Of a stretch of DNA of 64,000 nt, positions 1 to 7,781 are shown in pieces. Origin of the DNA: Bacteroides faecis MAJ27 (GTDB lineage Bacteria > Bacteroidota > Bacteroidia > Bacteroidales > Bacteroidaceae); NCBI RefSeq assembly GCF_900106755.1, contig NZ_FNNN01000012.1, positions 1 through 64,000 of the forward strand. Reading direction: 5' to 3'. The notes under the pieces are model-generated. The model did not search any database. It was given only the letters and a program-made list of their open reading frames with translations, and was not told the origin of the DNA. Every line of letters starts with the position of its first letter. The first letter of the stretch is position 1. The translations under genes and the position numbers were made by a program.

Positions 1-92
1 CAGTTTAGAGGAGTCAGAGATAAGGCATTTTTTTTATACAGACTTACTAAGTTATATGCATAAAATGAAAATCCCTCAGGTTTTTACATTGA

Positions 93-197
93 TCCAGAGA
101 CTTGATTAAAAAATCTGCAGAATACAATGCAAGCCCCAAAGCGGCTTTTGGAATTGATGAACTAACAGGAGAAGTAGGTGAGGTTAGCTTATTTTAG
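93..197 (+). pseudogene. C-terminal gene fragment left of the integrated element
   Basis: A 34-codon open stretch follows an in-frame TGA at 90-92 and ends at TAG 195-197. Its translation (ending in ...GIDELTGEVGEVSLF) looks like the tail of a real acidic protein. A neighbouring frame just upstream also gives a plausible peptide (GFYIDPET), which suggests a frameshifted remnant. I do not recognise the family. The rest of 1-289 shows no gene. The fragment lies on the chromosomal side of attL, so it is not part of the 18.6-kb element. Confidence 0.22.
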
Positions 198-289
198 TAT
201 CGCCAAATTCCACACATTTTCTACACATTTGACTTTTGGGTGGGAAATGAACGATTTTTTATAGCCTTTCGACTTTTTATAGAAAAAAA

Positions 290-320
290 GAACTGATTAT
301 AACTTTTTTATAATCAGTTC
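290..320 (-). terminator. Original terminator of the tRNA-Arg gene, displaced by integration
   Basis: A perfect 13-bp stem (290-302 with 308-320) has a 5-nt loop. On the minus strand it is followed by a run of T (complement of the A-run 283-289). Read on the minus strand it lies 5 nt beyond the attL core, where the tRNA 3' end would be before insertion. It is therefore best read as the native tRNA terminator, now separated from its gene by the element. Confidence 0.7.
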
Positions 321-325
321 TCAAA

Positions 326-345
326 GTGATTCCGAAGCGATTCGA
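326..345 (+). other. attL core (20-bp repeat)
   Basis: GTGATTCCGAAGCGATTCGA is identical to 18957-18976, the 3' end of the tRNA-Arg gene. Identity stops at both ends (A versus T at the left, T versus A at the right). The integrase gene starts 155 bp inside, the usual int-attL arrangement. Confidence 0.9.
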
Positions 346-433
346 TTTTTGAAATCTCATAAATAATTGTATAACTTAAAATATTTGATAATCAGTGATT
401 TTATTAAAATATGTGTTGCATGACATTTTATTT

Positions 434-484
434 CGTTGTACAATTTTGCAAATATGTTGTGCAATATTAGTATATTTGCACAAC
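434..484. promoter_or_regulatory. Integrase promoter with arm-type repeat sites
   Basis: The 9-mer GTTGTGCAA lies at 456-464 and inverted at 476-484, with a one-mismatch copy at 434-442 (GTTGTACAA). The same 9-mer occurs twice as a direct repeat near attR (18880-18888, 18891-18899). A -7 box TATATTTG (471-478) and a candidate -33 TTTG (445-448) overlap the sites. The arrangement fits integrase arm sites that also make integrase expression self-limiting; that role is inference. Confidence 0.55.
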
Positions 485-500
485 CAATAATTGATGAGAT

Positions 501-1868
501 ATGACTACTGTAAAAGCATTTATTCGAACTGGGCGGAAAGATAAAGAGGTTAATGTTAGATTTCGTTTATCTGACGGAAGAGATGTTCAGTTATTCCATA
601 AATCCGAATTTATGGTGCTTCCTACACTTTGGGATGCTAAGAACGAGCAGTATAAAGCCAAAAGCTTGGTGAAACTGGAGGAAAGAACATTATTCAATGC
701 GTCTATAAACGAAAGGAAGAAGCTGATTTTATCTCTGTATGGTGGAGATAAGTCTTTGACAAGTGATAAGCTTGAGAAGTTAATAGATGAACATCTCCAT
801 CCTGAAAAATATGATGTAGCAGATCAAAAAGAATCATTATGCGAGATGTTCCAACGTTATGTAAATGGTTGGTTAGATACTGGCGTTATAGGTCTAGGCA
901 GAAAGAAACACTATGATGTAGTAATACGGGAACTAAACCGGTTTTTCATTATTAATGGTATTGATGGAGAACCGGTAGAAGTATTTAATAAAGATATGAT
1001 CCTCAAATTTCGTGAGTTCCTGCGTATTGAACATACTTTGGTTGATAAATATCCCGGTCTGTATATTGATATGAACAATAGAAACAGACCTTCAAAGGAA
1101 AGAAGTCAAAATACCATAGCCGAGAAGCTTTTATTAATTCAGGCTTTTATGGTTGAATTAGAACGAAATGATATTATCCCTGTTTCACCCTTCCGAAAAA
1201 TAGGAAAGGAAAAGGAGGCTATTATGAAGCAACAATATGATGAACCGATATTTCTTACAAAAACGGAATTTAATACCATTTTAGTAAAGGACTGTCCAGA
1301 TTCATTGCAGCGAGTGAAAGATCTATTTATTGTGCAATGTTGCTTTGGTTGTCGTGTCGGAGATTTTAGACGTTTCACTTTTGATAACATCGGAATTGAA
1401 GAAGGAATACCCTACATTCATTATTTACCTCAAAAAACACATAGGGATGGGCTTATACGAACCGAAATAAGAACACCTATAATTCGGATAGCTTATGACA
1501 TCATAATGAAGTACAAAGGGGAACTTTCAAAAAATGCATTATTACCGTTTTATCCGGATGGAAATGGAGAGACAGGGTATAATTATCAAATAAAGAAATT
1601 GTTGGAATATTATGGGATAGAGCGTAAAATTGCAATATTTAATACATCATTGAGTACAAACGAGTATAAGCCAATTTATGAAATAGCAAGCAGCAAATTA
1701 GCTCGAAAAACTCATGTGGATTTGATGAATAAAGTACAAATTGATAAATATGCTGCCGGCCTTCATGCGAAAAATAGTAGTGCAGTAAACCGATACACCA
1801 ATATGGGGTTAAAAGAGCGTTTTATTCTAATGTGTGCAGCTTTTGGATGTGAGGGTTATAACGTTTAA
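501..1868 (+). CDS. Tyrosine site-specific recombinase (integrase)
   Basis: This 455-aa protein most likely inserts and excises the element at the tRNA-Arg gene by strand exchange through a 3'-phosphotyrosine link. The N-terminal third resembles the arm-binding domain of Bacteroides integrases, and a SAM-like core-binding domain follows (about 105-235). The catalytic domain shows R285 (in CFGCRVGD), K312 (in LPQKTHRD), R402 (in KLARKTH), H422 (in AGLHAKN) and nucleophile Y432 (in NRYTN). The first position of the HxxR motif is K instead of H, a known variation. ATG 501 follows a TATATTTG promoter by about 22 nt, so the 5' UTR is very short. It points away from attL into the element. Confidence 0.93.
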   Translation: MTTVKAFIRTGRKDKEVNVRFRLSDGRDVQLFHKSEFMVLPTLWDAKNEQYKAKSLVKLEERTLFNASINERKKLILSLYGGDKSLTSDKLEKLIDEHLHPEKYDVADQKESLCEMFQRYVNGWLDTGVIGLGRKKHYDVVIRELNRFFIINGIDGEPVEVFNKDMILKFREFLRIEHTLVDKYPGLYIDMNNRNRPSKERSQNTIAEKLLLIQAFMVELERNDIIPVSPFRKIGKEKEAIMKQQYDEPIFLTKTEFNTILVKDCPDSLQRVKDLFIVQCCFGCRVGDFRRFTFDNIGIEEGIPYIHYLPQKTHRDGLIRTEIRTPIIRIAYDIIMKYKGELSKNALLPFYPDGNGETGYNYQIKKLLEYYGIERKIAIFNTSLSTNEYKPIYEIASSKLARKTHVDLMNKVQIDKYAAGLHAKNSSAVNRYTNMGLKERFILMCAAFGCEGYNV

Positions 1869-1913
1869 TGAGATTTAAATAATAGACATGAAAACTTATA
1901 AAATGATGTAAAA

Positions 1914-2861
1914 ATGGAAGTACTAACAGTGTTTTTCGAGGCTATTGATAATATATTGATAGGATATACTAAAAGGGGAAAATGTGAATTACCGGAATTT
2001 CTTGATAAAATTCTCAAAAGAGAAGATATTAGTTCTATTTTAAGCAAGGTGCGTGATAGCAAAGAAATTTCACAGGAAGCAATTCAAGAAGCAATAAATA
2101 ACTTTACGGATTTAATTAGCCCTGATGAAATACCTGAAGGACTGATGAAGCTTTGGGAAGAAGAGCAGACCCCTTTAGGGCACATGGTTCCTGATGTATC
2201 ATTAGATGTAGAGTTTCAATGCGTAGAATTACTTCGTAATAAATTATTTTCTTTAGCTGCTAATGATCGTATTCTTTATGCTAGTATGTTTGCAAAAGAA
2301 TTTGATTCAAAATTATTCAATACAATCGACAACCTAGCAATGATTGATGAAAAAGGATATGATATAACATTTGCAGAAAATAGTGTAATCTCATTTATGA
2401 ATGTTATGATAGAAACTTTTGCCGATTTCAATATTGATATTGTGGATTATTTGCAAAAAAAGAGTGATTGCGATCCTGATTTTTTTAAATATAAGAATTT
2501 TAGAGACAAACGCTTTGTTAAAACAAATGGCAAGGTAGGAGAATCGCTACATGAGCCATCTAATTATCAATATAACATTGATAAATTAACACAAATATAT
2601 GGTTTCTGTAATGGGGACGCCTTTAAAATAGGTTTTGATGAGTTTATAAAGGCTGTTTCTACGGCAGATTTTTCTAATATATATAATGAAAAGGAAACGA
2701 AAAAAGCAAAGACCTCATTCGTTATTAGTATAATTAAAGATTATGTAACCCCTGAAGAGTGGTATAAAAAGGCAGCAAATAGCATAAATTTGACACCCTC
2801 AAAATGTAGTGGGGCAAATGTAAAATCTTGGGCAGATGATATTATATTTGCTATTCGGTGA
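1914..2861 (+). CDS. Unknown 315-aa protein between integrase and excisionase
   Basis: I do not recognise this protein. It is acidic, rich in Ile, Asp, Glu and Lys, soluble, with no signal peptide or membrane segment. The C-terminal third has alternating helices with aromatic residues (around PEEWYKKAANSINLTPS) that suggest a folded helical domain. It starts 45 nt after the integrase stop and ends just before a strong terminator, so it probably shares the integrase transcript and is expressed in the integrated state. Cargo genes in this position of phages and satellites are often immunity or anti-phage functions. That is a positional guess only. Confidence 0.8.
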   Translation: MEVLTVFFEAIDNILIGYTKRGKCELPEFLDKILKREDISSILSKVRDSKEISQEAIQEAINNFTDLISPDEIPEGLMKLWEEEQTPLGHMVPDVSLDVEFQCVELLRNKLFSLAANDRILYASMFAKEFDSKLFNTIDNLAMIDEKGYDITFAENSVISFMNVMIETFADFNIDIVDYLQKKSDCDPDFFKYKNFRDKRFVKTNGKVGESLHEPSNYQYNIDKLTQIYGFCNGDAFKIGFDEFIKAVSTADFSNIYNEKETKKAKTSFVISIIKDYVTPEEWYKKAANSINLTPSKCSGANVKSWADDIIFAIR

Positions 2862-2866
2862 CTTAG

Positions 2867-2998
2867 ACCACAATCGAACCACAACAGAATTAATGTTAAA
2901 GTATGTAACCCGTTGATATTTAGTAATATTGGCGGGATTTTTTTAGTAAATTCTTTAAATTACCTCACCTTTACCACAACGCCACAACACTAACTTTG
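2867..2998 (+). promoter_or_regulatory. Excisionase-operon promoter with ACCACAA repeats
   Basis: The -7 box TAACTTTG is at 2991-2998, with a weak -33 candidate near 2969. ACCACAA-type sites occur at 2867, 2878, 2973 and 2981 (the last is GCCACAAC). The first pair is 11 bp apart, and the second pair lies between the -33 and -7 boxes. They are candidate operators for an element-encoded DNA-binding protein. Confidence 0.45.
2909..2944 (+). terminator. Terminator of the integrase/unknown-gene transcript
   Basis: A 12-bp stem (2909-2920 with 2925-2936, three G-U pairs) with a 4-nt loop is followed by ATTTTTTTA. It separates the integrase transcript from the excision/replication operon. Confidence 0.75.
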
Positions 2999-3000
2999 CT

Positions 3001-3047
3001 TTCGTCAAACAACCAATAGCAGTAGCTACCTATTGGGGAAAGACGAA
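3001..3047 (+). promoter_or_regulatory. Structured 5' leader of the excisionase-like gene
   Basis: Two nested perfect stems lie directly downstream of the predicted transcription start. The outer one pairs TTCGTC (3001-3006) with GACGAA (3042-3047); the inner one pairs CCAATAG (3013-3019) with CTATTGG (3030-3036). The apical loop is 10 nt. The fold would occupy almost the whole 5' UTR before ATG 3065. The function is unknown; RNA-level control of excision is possible. Confidence 0.5.
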
Positions 3048-3064
3048 TTGAAAGAGCAATAGTT

Positions 3065-3358
3065 ATGAGTATTCAAGAAATTATTCAAAGCGGAGCCAAT
3101 GTATCTATAACAGTTGGCGCAAATGATTTAGTACAATTTGCGAATCATCTGATTCGTTCTACTAAAGAAGAGCTAGAAACTTCTATTTCAGCAAAGCAAA
3201 AAGAGACTTATTTGACACCTGATGAAGTGAAATCATTACTTCATGTAGACCGTTCAACTTTATGGAGATGGGCGAAAACAGGGTATTTAATACCGGCAGA
3301 AGTTGGTGGAAAGAGATTCTACAAAAAGTCTGAAATTGATGCAATTCTCAATAAATAA
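3065..3358 (+). CDS. Excisionase-like helix-turn-helix protein
   Basis: This is a 97-aa DNA-binding protein. Residues 49-96 form a MerR/HTH_17-type winged helix (T-P-D-E-V ... S-T-L-W-R-W-A-K-T-G-Y-L-I-P ... F-Y-K-K-S-E-I-D-A-I-L), the fold used by excisionases and small phage regulators. Residues 1-45 are a helical extension that may be for oligomerisation. It is the first gene of the excision/replication operon, behind its own promoter and structured leader. It probably bends DNA at the att arms and/or autoregulates through the ACCACAA sites. A pure transcription factor is the alternative. Confidence 0.75.
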   Translation: MSIQEIIQSGANVSITVGANDLVQFANHLIRSTKEELETSISAKQKETYLTPDEVKSLLHVDRSTLWRWAKTGYLIPAEVGGKRFYKKSEIDAILNK

Positions 3359-3366
3359 GAAAGGGC

Positions 3367-3660
3367 ATGACTATGGAAGAAAAGAAAAAGGCAGCCTCCA
3401 CGACTGCCAATCTCCGATGTAGATCCGGCAACAAAGATAGCAAATCATCCCCAATAATCCAACAAGTAAGAGCTATTTTCTTGTCTGGCCGGAAAGTAAC
3501 AGCTAAAGATATTAACGCTGAAACAAATTCAAATGATGCCAGACGTGTAATCTCTACCCTTCGAAATAATGAAGGCTGGAATATTAAAGACGTTCGTCTT
3601 GACGATAATAGGAAACTATATTGGTTAGAGTCGGATAAACGGCAAATGTTCATTGATTAG
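3367..3660 (+). CDS. Small winged-helix phage protein
   Basis: This is a 97-aa protein with a basic, disordered N-terminus (about 1-30). It is followed by a compact winged-helix-like domain (about 31-92: a helix, a T-A-K-D-I-N turn, an A-R-R-V-I-S-T-L-R recognition-type helix, then a beta wing ending K-L-Y-W-L). This pattern resembles the HTH_39 family seen in phage replication blocks. It begins 8 nt after the upstream stop, and an alternative ATG is at 3373. Its place between the excisionase and the replication initiator suggests a regulatory or replication-accessory role. The match is by eye. Confidence 0.6.
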   Translation: MTMEEKKKAASTTANLRCRSGNKDSKSSPIIQQVRAIFLSGRKVTAKDINAETNSNDARRVISTLRNNEGWNIKDVRLDDNRKLYWLESDKRQMFID

Positions 3661-3670
3661 GAGGATGCGT

Positions 3671-4318
3671 ATGGAAAGTGAAAAACAAAGAGACACGTTT
3701 ATTTTCTATCGCAGTTTCAAAGAGAGCATGAGCGATTTATCGGACGCTGATAAGTTGATTATGTATGAAGCGATAACAGATTACAGTCTCGACATGAAAG
3801 AGCCTGAGTTAACCGGATTTCCCAAAGCCTTATTTTCGTTAATACGTCCTTTTCTTGACGCTAATATACAACGCTGGGAAAATGGTTGTAAAGGTGGTGC
3901 TCCCAAAGGGAATAAAAACAACCGCTTTTCAAAAAGTACAACCGAAGTACAACCAAAGTACAACCAAAGTACAACCGAAGTACAAGCTAATAAGGATAAG
4001 AATGTAAATAAGGATAAGAATAAGGATATTAATAAAGAAAATACTATCGTATCAAAGAAAGACGAGCTTTCTTTATCATCTCCATCCGAAGAATTTATAA
4101 AGTTCAATCAATGGCTAGATGATCACTGCCCTTTCGTATTGAAGGTAAAAACACAAATGACAGAGCCAGAATATCAAAAGCTTCTTGCCAAATACACCAA
4201 GAAAGAAATTAGCGATGTTCTTGAAAGCCTGAACAACTGGAAAGACTTTCCAAAGAAACGGACTAATGTATATCGTAGCACATTAGACGAATTGAAGAAG
4301 AAATTCGGAGAACGATAA
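3671..4318 (+). CDS. DUF6291-like replication protein with an internal iteron array
   Basis: The gene directly precedes dnaB. Residues 1-80 resemble the DUF6291 domain common in Bacteroides phage replication blocks (F-I-F-Y-R-S-F-K ... L-I-R-P-F-L-D-A-N). A Lys/Asn-rich linker (about 85-135) and a helical C-terminal domain follow. It probably acts as origin binder or helicase loader; no ATPase motif is seen. ATG 3671 is preferred because AGGAGG (3659-3664) sits 6 nt upstream, a strong ribosome site for this organism; TTG 3653 and ATG 3665 are also in frame. Five 11-bp DNA repeats at 3934-3986 fall in the linker and give a protein repeat only every 33 bp. Confidence 0.72.
   Translation: MESEKQRDTFIFYRSFKESMSDLSDADKLIMYEAITDYSLDMKEPELTGFPKALFSLIRPFLDANIQRWENGCKGGAPKGNKNNRFSKSTTEVQPKYNQSTTEVQANKDKNVNKDKNKDINKENTIVSKKDELSLSSPSEEFIKFNQWLDDHCPFVLKVKTQMTEPEYQKLLAKYTKKEISDVLESLNNWKDFPKKRTNVYRSTLDELKKKFGER
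3934..3986 (+). repeat. 11-bp iterons, candidate replication origin
   Basis: AAGTACAACC(G/A) is repeated head to tail at 3934, 3945, 3956 and 3967, and a fifth copy at 3978 reads AAGTACAAG. The period of 11 is one helical turn and not a multiple of three, so the coding frame rotates through the repeats. Conservation is therefore at the DNA level. A purine-rich, AT-rich stretch with repeated AATAAGGATAAGAA follows (about 3988-4050). This looks like an iteron-plus-unwinding-element origin inside a replication gene, as in lambda O. Confidence 0.7.
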
Positions 4319-4336
4319 TTTTAAACTGTTACAATC

Positions 4337-5704
4337 ATGGCAAAGACAGAGAAAATTTTGATAGACAATATATGCCCGCTGCATGATTTGGAATGTGAGA
4401 AGGCAGTGCTAGGCACATTAACTACTCCTGTATTATCCAACGGGGAGATCCCGGAGAATCTGACGGAAGATTGTTTCTATGACGAATTTAACCGCAACAT
4501 ATTCCGGGCTATTCTTGCAATTATATCCCGTGGAGATCATCCCGAACCAATCGCAATAAAAGGGTGTCTTGATAAAATGGGAATATCTTTCAATGTGGCC
4601 GAATTATTAAAACGCCTGGATGGTATGACGCTTGATTTCAATCAATACGTAAACCGCTTGTTTGATTTGAGTGTACACCGCAAATTCAGGGAAATAGGTT
4701 TGTATCTACTGAAACATTCCGCATCGGAAGAGGAAGATATTGAACAGGTGCAGACAAAAGCCGTCGAATCTTTATCCGGTATGTTCCGGCAATCTTCGGA
4801 CAACATATACACGTTAAAGGATGGTTTGACGGGAGTACACCAACAAGTGAACCGTAATCTTTCCGGCCAGACAGCATTAACCGGAACGCCTACCGGATTC
4901 GATCAGTTTGATAGAAGGTCAGGAGGATTGCAAAAATCCGATTTGATAATCATTGCGGCAGAGCAAAGTATGGGTAAAACGTCACTGTTAATGTCTATTT
5001 TGCGGTTTGCGGCACTTTCAGGCACAAAGAGCATAATCTATTCAATGGAAATGAGAAAAGAGCAAATTGCGTCCCGTTTGGCTTCTATCGAAAGCGGAGT
5101 TCCGGCAAATCAAATCATGTACTCTCAATTAACAAGCTCCCAGTTAGAAAGCTTTGATAAAGGATTGGCTAGACTACTTCATCTTCCAATATATTTCGAC
5201 GACAACAGTACCAGCAATATAGACAGCATAATAAACTCTATCCGGTACATGAAACGGAGATATGATATAGACGGTGCAGCTGTTGACTACTTACAAATCC
5301 TCAATGTAAACATGAAGGGAGCCAACAAGGAGCAACAGATGGGAGATGTGGCACGGCGACTGAAGAATCTTGCTAAAGAGCTTGACATTTGGATTATCGC
5401 ATTATCACAACTCAATAGAGACAAAGATAATCCAGTTCCCTCTATAGCCCGGTTGAGAGATAGCGGGCAGATAGCAGAAGCCGCAGATGTGGTTATGTTG
5501 ATTTATCGTCCAGAGGTGAAAGGCAAACCATACCCGGGAGAGTTTTCCAATGTAGAAACGAAAGGGACAGCAATGATAGATGTTGCTAAAGGACGAAACA
5601 TTGGGATAATGAAGTTCATATGCAAGTTCGATGCTCCGACCACTCACTTTTACGACTTACAGGATATACCTATTTCGGCAAATGTTGAACCTGATCCCTT
5701 CTAG
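4337..5704 (+). CDS. dnaB: DnaB-type replicative DNA helicase
   Basis: This 455-aa hexameric ATP-driven helicase should unwind DNA at the element's fork. The N-terminal DnaB domain (about 12-110) is followed by a linker and a RecA-like domain. Walker A is at 208-216 (A-E-Q-S-M-G-K-T-S, K214), where many DnaBs read ARPSMGKT. The Walker B-like strand is A-V-D-Y-L-Q-I-L, and SQLNRD is the H3-type motif. The length is normal for DnaB. It starts 18 nt after the DUF6291-like gene and ends 2 nt before the RusA gene. The element therefore has its own helicase and probably borrows the host polymerase. Confidence 0.93.
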   Translation: MAKTEKILIDNICPLHDLECEKAVLGTLTTPVLSNGEIPENLTEDCFYDEFNRNIFRAILAIISRGDHPEPIAIKGCLDKMGISFNVAELLKRLDGMTLDFNQYVNRLFDLSVHRKFREIGLYLLKHSASEEEDIEQVQTKAVESLSGMFRQSSDNIYTLKDGLTGVHQQVNRNLSGQTALTGTPTGFDQFDRRSGGLQKSDLIIIAAEQSMGKTSLLMSILRFAALSGTKSIIYSMEMRKEQIASRLASIESGVPANQIMYSQLTSSQLESFDKGLARLLHLPIYFDDNSTSNIDSIINSIRYMKRRYDIDGAAVDYLQILNVNMKGANKEQQMGDVARRLKNLAKELDIWIIALSQLNRDKDNPVPSIARLRDSGQIAEAADVVMLIYRPEVKGKPYPGEFSNVETKGTAMIDVAKGRNIGIMKFICKFDAPTTHFYDLQDIPISANVEPDPF

Positions 5705-5706
5705 CT

Positions 5707-6105
5707 ATGGAAATAGAAACAATCTACGGGCAAGTGATAGCGAAAGCAAACAACTATCAAGCCGTGCCGGGCAAAGACGGTCAGAAACGAATTATCAAAA
5801 ATGACCGGATCAGGGAGTATGAGAAATCCTTCTGCCTACAATGCAAGAGATATCGAGGAAAACGCATTTCCGGTCGTTTCAAGCTATTTATTCGTGTTTG
5901 GCATGGAAGTATTCGCTTCGATCTGGATAATGCCTTAAAGACGATCCTTGATTGCTTGCAAACGGTTGAGGCAATTACAAACGACAGCCTATGTTTCGAG
6001 ATTCATGCGGAGAAACGGATAGATCACCGGAATCCGAGAGTAGAGTTTGGTCTGGAAGAGATAAACGAGCAAAAAAATATATTCAGCCCAAATAAAGCGA
6101 TTTAA
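5707..6105 (+). CDS. rusA: RusA-family Holliday junction resolvase
   Basis: This 132-aa homodimeric endonuclease cuts four-way junctions during phage recombination or replication. The active-site pattern is complete: D72 and D74 in F-D-L-D-N, K78, and D93 (T-N-D), spaced as D70/D72/K76/D91 in E. coli RusA. The N-terminal half has the usual beta strands with a basic patch (K-R-Y-R-G-K-R). It starts 2 nt after the dnaB stop and is probably translated with it. Confidence 0.88.
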   Translation: MEIETIYGQVIAKANNYQAVPGKDGQKRIIKNDRIREYEKSFCLQCKRYRGKRISGRFKLFIRVWHGSIRFDLDNALKTILDCLQTVEAITNDSLCFEIHAEKRIDHRNPRVEFGLEEINEQKNIFSPNKAI

Positions 6106-6191
6106 GCCATTTTCTTTTGTGGGATGATAAGATATTCATCTTTGCGGAGAAAGTCGTTATTACAAAAGCATTATACCGAATAAAGGCAATT

Positions 6192-6479
6192 ATGAAGAAG
6201 ATTATAGAACAGAATGAAAGATACGATATAATTCAAATGAATTTTCGTAGTCTACCTATCACTTTCCGATGCTGGAAAGACGATAGCAGAATCATAGAGG
6301 CCAGAGTTGATGAAAACTTTGCCAAGGCCAACGGTTATCAATCTGTCGAAGATATGGCGGAAAAGACAATAGGCAAAGCCAAGTTTAAAGAAATGTTTGG
6401 CGGTGTACCTGACTGGATCAGAGTAAATCCAAACGGAGATTTCACATTTGTAGGGATTAATAGAGTATTGCTCAACTAA
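6192..6479 (+). CDS. Unknown 95-aa element protein
   Basis: I chose ATG 6192; the frame is open back to TTG 6117, but that start is weaker and would lie within 12 nt of the RusA stop. The protein has a short beta-rich N-terminus with R-S-L-P-I-T-F-R-C-W-K-D-D, a helix with A-K-A-N-G-Y-Q-S-V-E-D-M-A, and a C-terminal W-I-R-V-N-P-N-G-D-F-T-F strand pair. The pattern is reminiscent of small phage DNA-modification or KilA-like accessory proteins, but I cannot assign a family. Confidence 0.6.
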   Translation: MKKIIEQNERYDIIQMNFRSLPITFRCWKDDSRIIEARVDENFAKANGYQSVEDMAEKTIGKAKFKEMFGGVPDWIRVNPNGDFTFVGINRVLLN

Positions 6480-6511
6480 ATAAATCATTAACAATTAAAA
6501 TTTTATAAGTT

Positions 6512-6913
6512 ATGAAACAGAAAGAATTTTATGGAAAAGGAGAAAAACATGTTTATGTAAGAAAAGGTGATAAAGGTGAAATCCTTGTGACCAAAACAAA
6601 GGACGAAGAACTCATAACGGAAGAGAACACCATACACCTTGATGCGGAAGAAGCCCGTAAACTTGGGATTCAGTTACTAAAGCTGGGAACCGAACCACTT
6701 GAAGGTGAATATGAATTGAAAACCGACATGGAAACTATTTCTGTCTGCCAAAGGATTAATCCAGACGATACACCGTGCAATACCGCTTGCATTGTGATTA
6801 ACGAAAACGAGGATGCTAGGGAATTTTGGGAGAACAACGGACTGGAACCGAATTTCGACATAGAAGGAGAATCCCTTGAAAAACTGATTGCGTTATTGGC
6901 AAAGATTGTATAA
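6512..6913 (+). CDS. Unknown 133-aa element protein
   Basis: The protein is very acidic and soluble, with no signal peptide. The first 60 residues look like a beta-rich domain (K-H-V-Y-V-R-K-G-D-K-G-E-I-L-V-T-K-T) followed by a helix (A-E-E-A-R-K-L-G-I-Q-L-L-K-L). The second half is a separate small domain with two close cysteines (P-C-N-T-A-C). ATG 6512 follows an AT-rich leader of 32 nt. No family is recognised. It is intact and followed by a strong hairpin. Confidence 0.62.
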   Translation: MKQKEFYGKGEKHVYVRKGDKGEILVTKTKDEELITEENTIHLDAEEARKLGIQLLKLGTEPLEGEYELKTDMETISVCQRINPDDTPCNTACIVINENEDAREFWENNGLEPNFDIEGESLEKLIALLAKIV

Positions 6914-6919
6914 CTAATA

Positions 6920-6951
6920 CCGGGTAGGTCTGCTTCGGATGATCTACCCGG
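6920..6951 (+). terminator. Intra-operon hairpin, copy 1
   Basis: CCGGGTAG (6920-6927) pairs with CTACCCGG (6944-6951) around a 16-nt loop. No U-run follows. The next small ORF starts 17 nt later, so this may be a processing or partial-termination hairpin. A hairpin of the same design occurs at 8679-8712. Confidence 0.5.
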
Positions 6952-6967
6952 CATAAATCAAAATGAA

Positions 6968-7138
6968 ATGGAACAAATAGACGAAAAAAAGAATGCCGAG
7001 GAATTATTAGAAATTATTAATGAAGGGACAAAGAAGATTCTTGACCTGGCAGGGATTGCTTCACATCTTGGTGAGGATGTAGCTAACCATATGAAAGACA
7101 GATTGGAGGAAAAGAAAGATGAAAAAAGAGGAAACTAA
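6968..7138 (+). CDS. Unknown 56-aa helical protein
   Basis: This short gene begins at the second of two close ATGs. It encodes a Glu/Lys-rich, wholly helical peptide with an amphipathic central segment (I-L-D-L-A-G-I-A-S-H-L). It overlaps the next gene by 20 nt in another frame, which suggests coupled translation. Its intact frame between a hairpin and an overlapping gene supports a real gene. The function is unknown. Confidence 0.55.
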   Translation: MEQIDEKKNAEELLEIINEGTKKILDLAGIASHLGEDVANHMKDRLEEKKDEKRGN

Positions 7139-7769
7139 AAGAATTTGTATCGGTGTCGGTAGTAATACTTTCCGATCGGACTTTGAAAAAATGCTTAGCA
7201 AATTACAAGGTGTCGTTACTCGTCAAAAAATAGAAGAGTTTGGCATCGAGCTAAACACTGAAATATTACAGGATTTGATTGCTGGTGGCGAAAATACAGG
7301 GAAAACGGTACTGGAGCGACTTAATAAAGATTTGTTGGATGATGCCAGTCTGCCGATTATACGCAGACAGAAGGAGCAGATGTACAACCAGCTATTACAA
7401 GAGTTCGAACAGTTGAAAGTTGACATACATAAGTCTGTGAAAAATTTCCCTTATATTCTTCCGGAAATGTATTTTATCGGTGACGATGGTTGGATTCATG
7501 CTCAGGAAGAAGCGTTTGCTCTATGTGATGAACAAGGAAAGATTTACATTGATAAACCGGAACAGATAGAAGTTTACCAACAGGCAATGAAAACCATTGA
7601 TGAAATAAACAAGCTTCAGGAGATGGCAACTAAGTATGCTTGCAATGCTTTAGGATACAGGGCTGTAATAGGCTTTGAAAAAGACACGGCCCGTCTCTAT
7701 CCCGGAACTTTGATCGAATGTCACTCCAATGGCATTTTTACGAGAATGTATGGAAATGAAAAACAATAA
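7119..7769 (+). CDS. Unknown 216-aa element protein
   Basis: This is a soluble, mainly helical protein. The central part (about 75-135) is predicted coiled coil (Q-K-E-Q-M-Y-N-Q-L-L-Q-E-F-E-Q-L-K). A small mixed domain with Y-F-I-G-D-D-G-W-I-H follows, and the C-terminus is again helical with G-Y-R-A-V-I-G-F-E-K. There are no catalytic motifs I can name. ATG 7119 lies inside the preceding 56-aa gene. It may belong to a block of anti-host or packaging-accessory functions, but this is unsupported beyond position. Confidence 0.6.
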   Translation: MKKEETKRICIGVGSNTFRSDFEKMLSKLQGVVTRQKIEEFGIELNTEILQDLIAGGENTGKTVLERLNKDLLDDASLPIIRRQKEQMYNQLLQEFEQLKVDIHKSVKNFPYILPEMYFIGDDGWIHAQEEAFALCDEQGKIYIDKPEQIEVYQQAMKTIDEINKLQEMATKYACNALGYRAVIGFEKDTARLYPGTLIECHSNGIFTRMYGNEKQ

Positions 7770-7781
7770 AATTAAAAAGCT

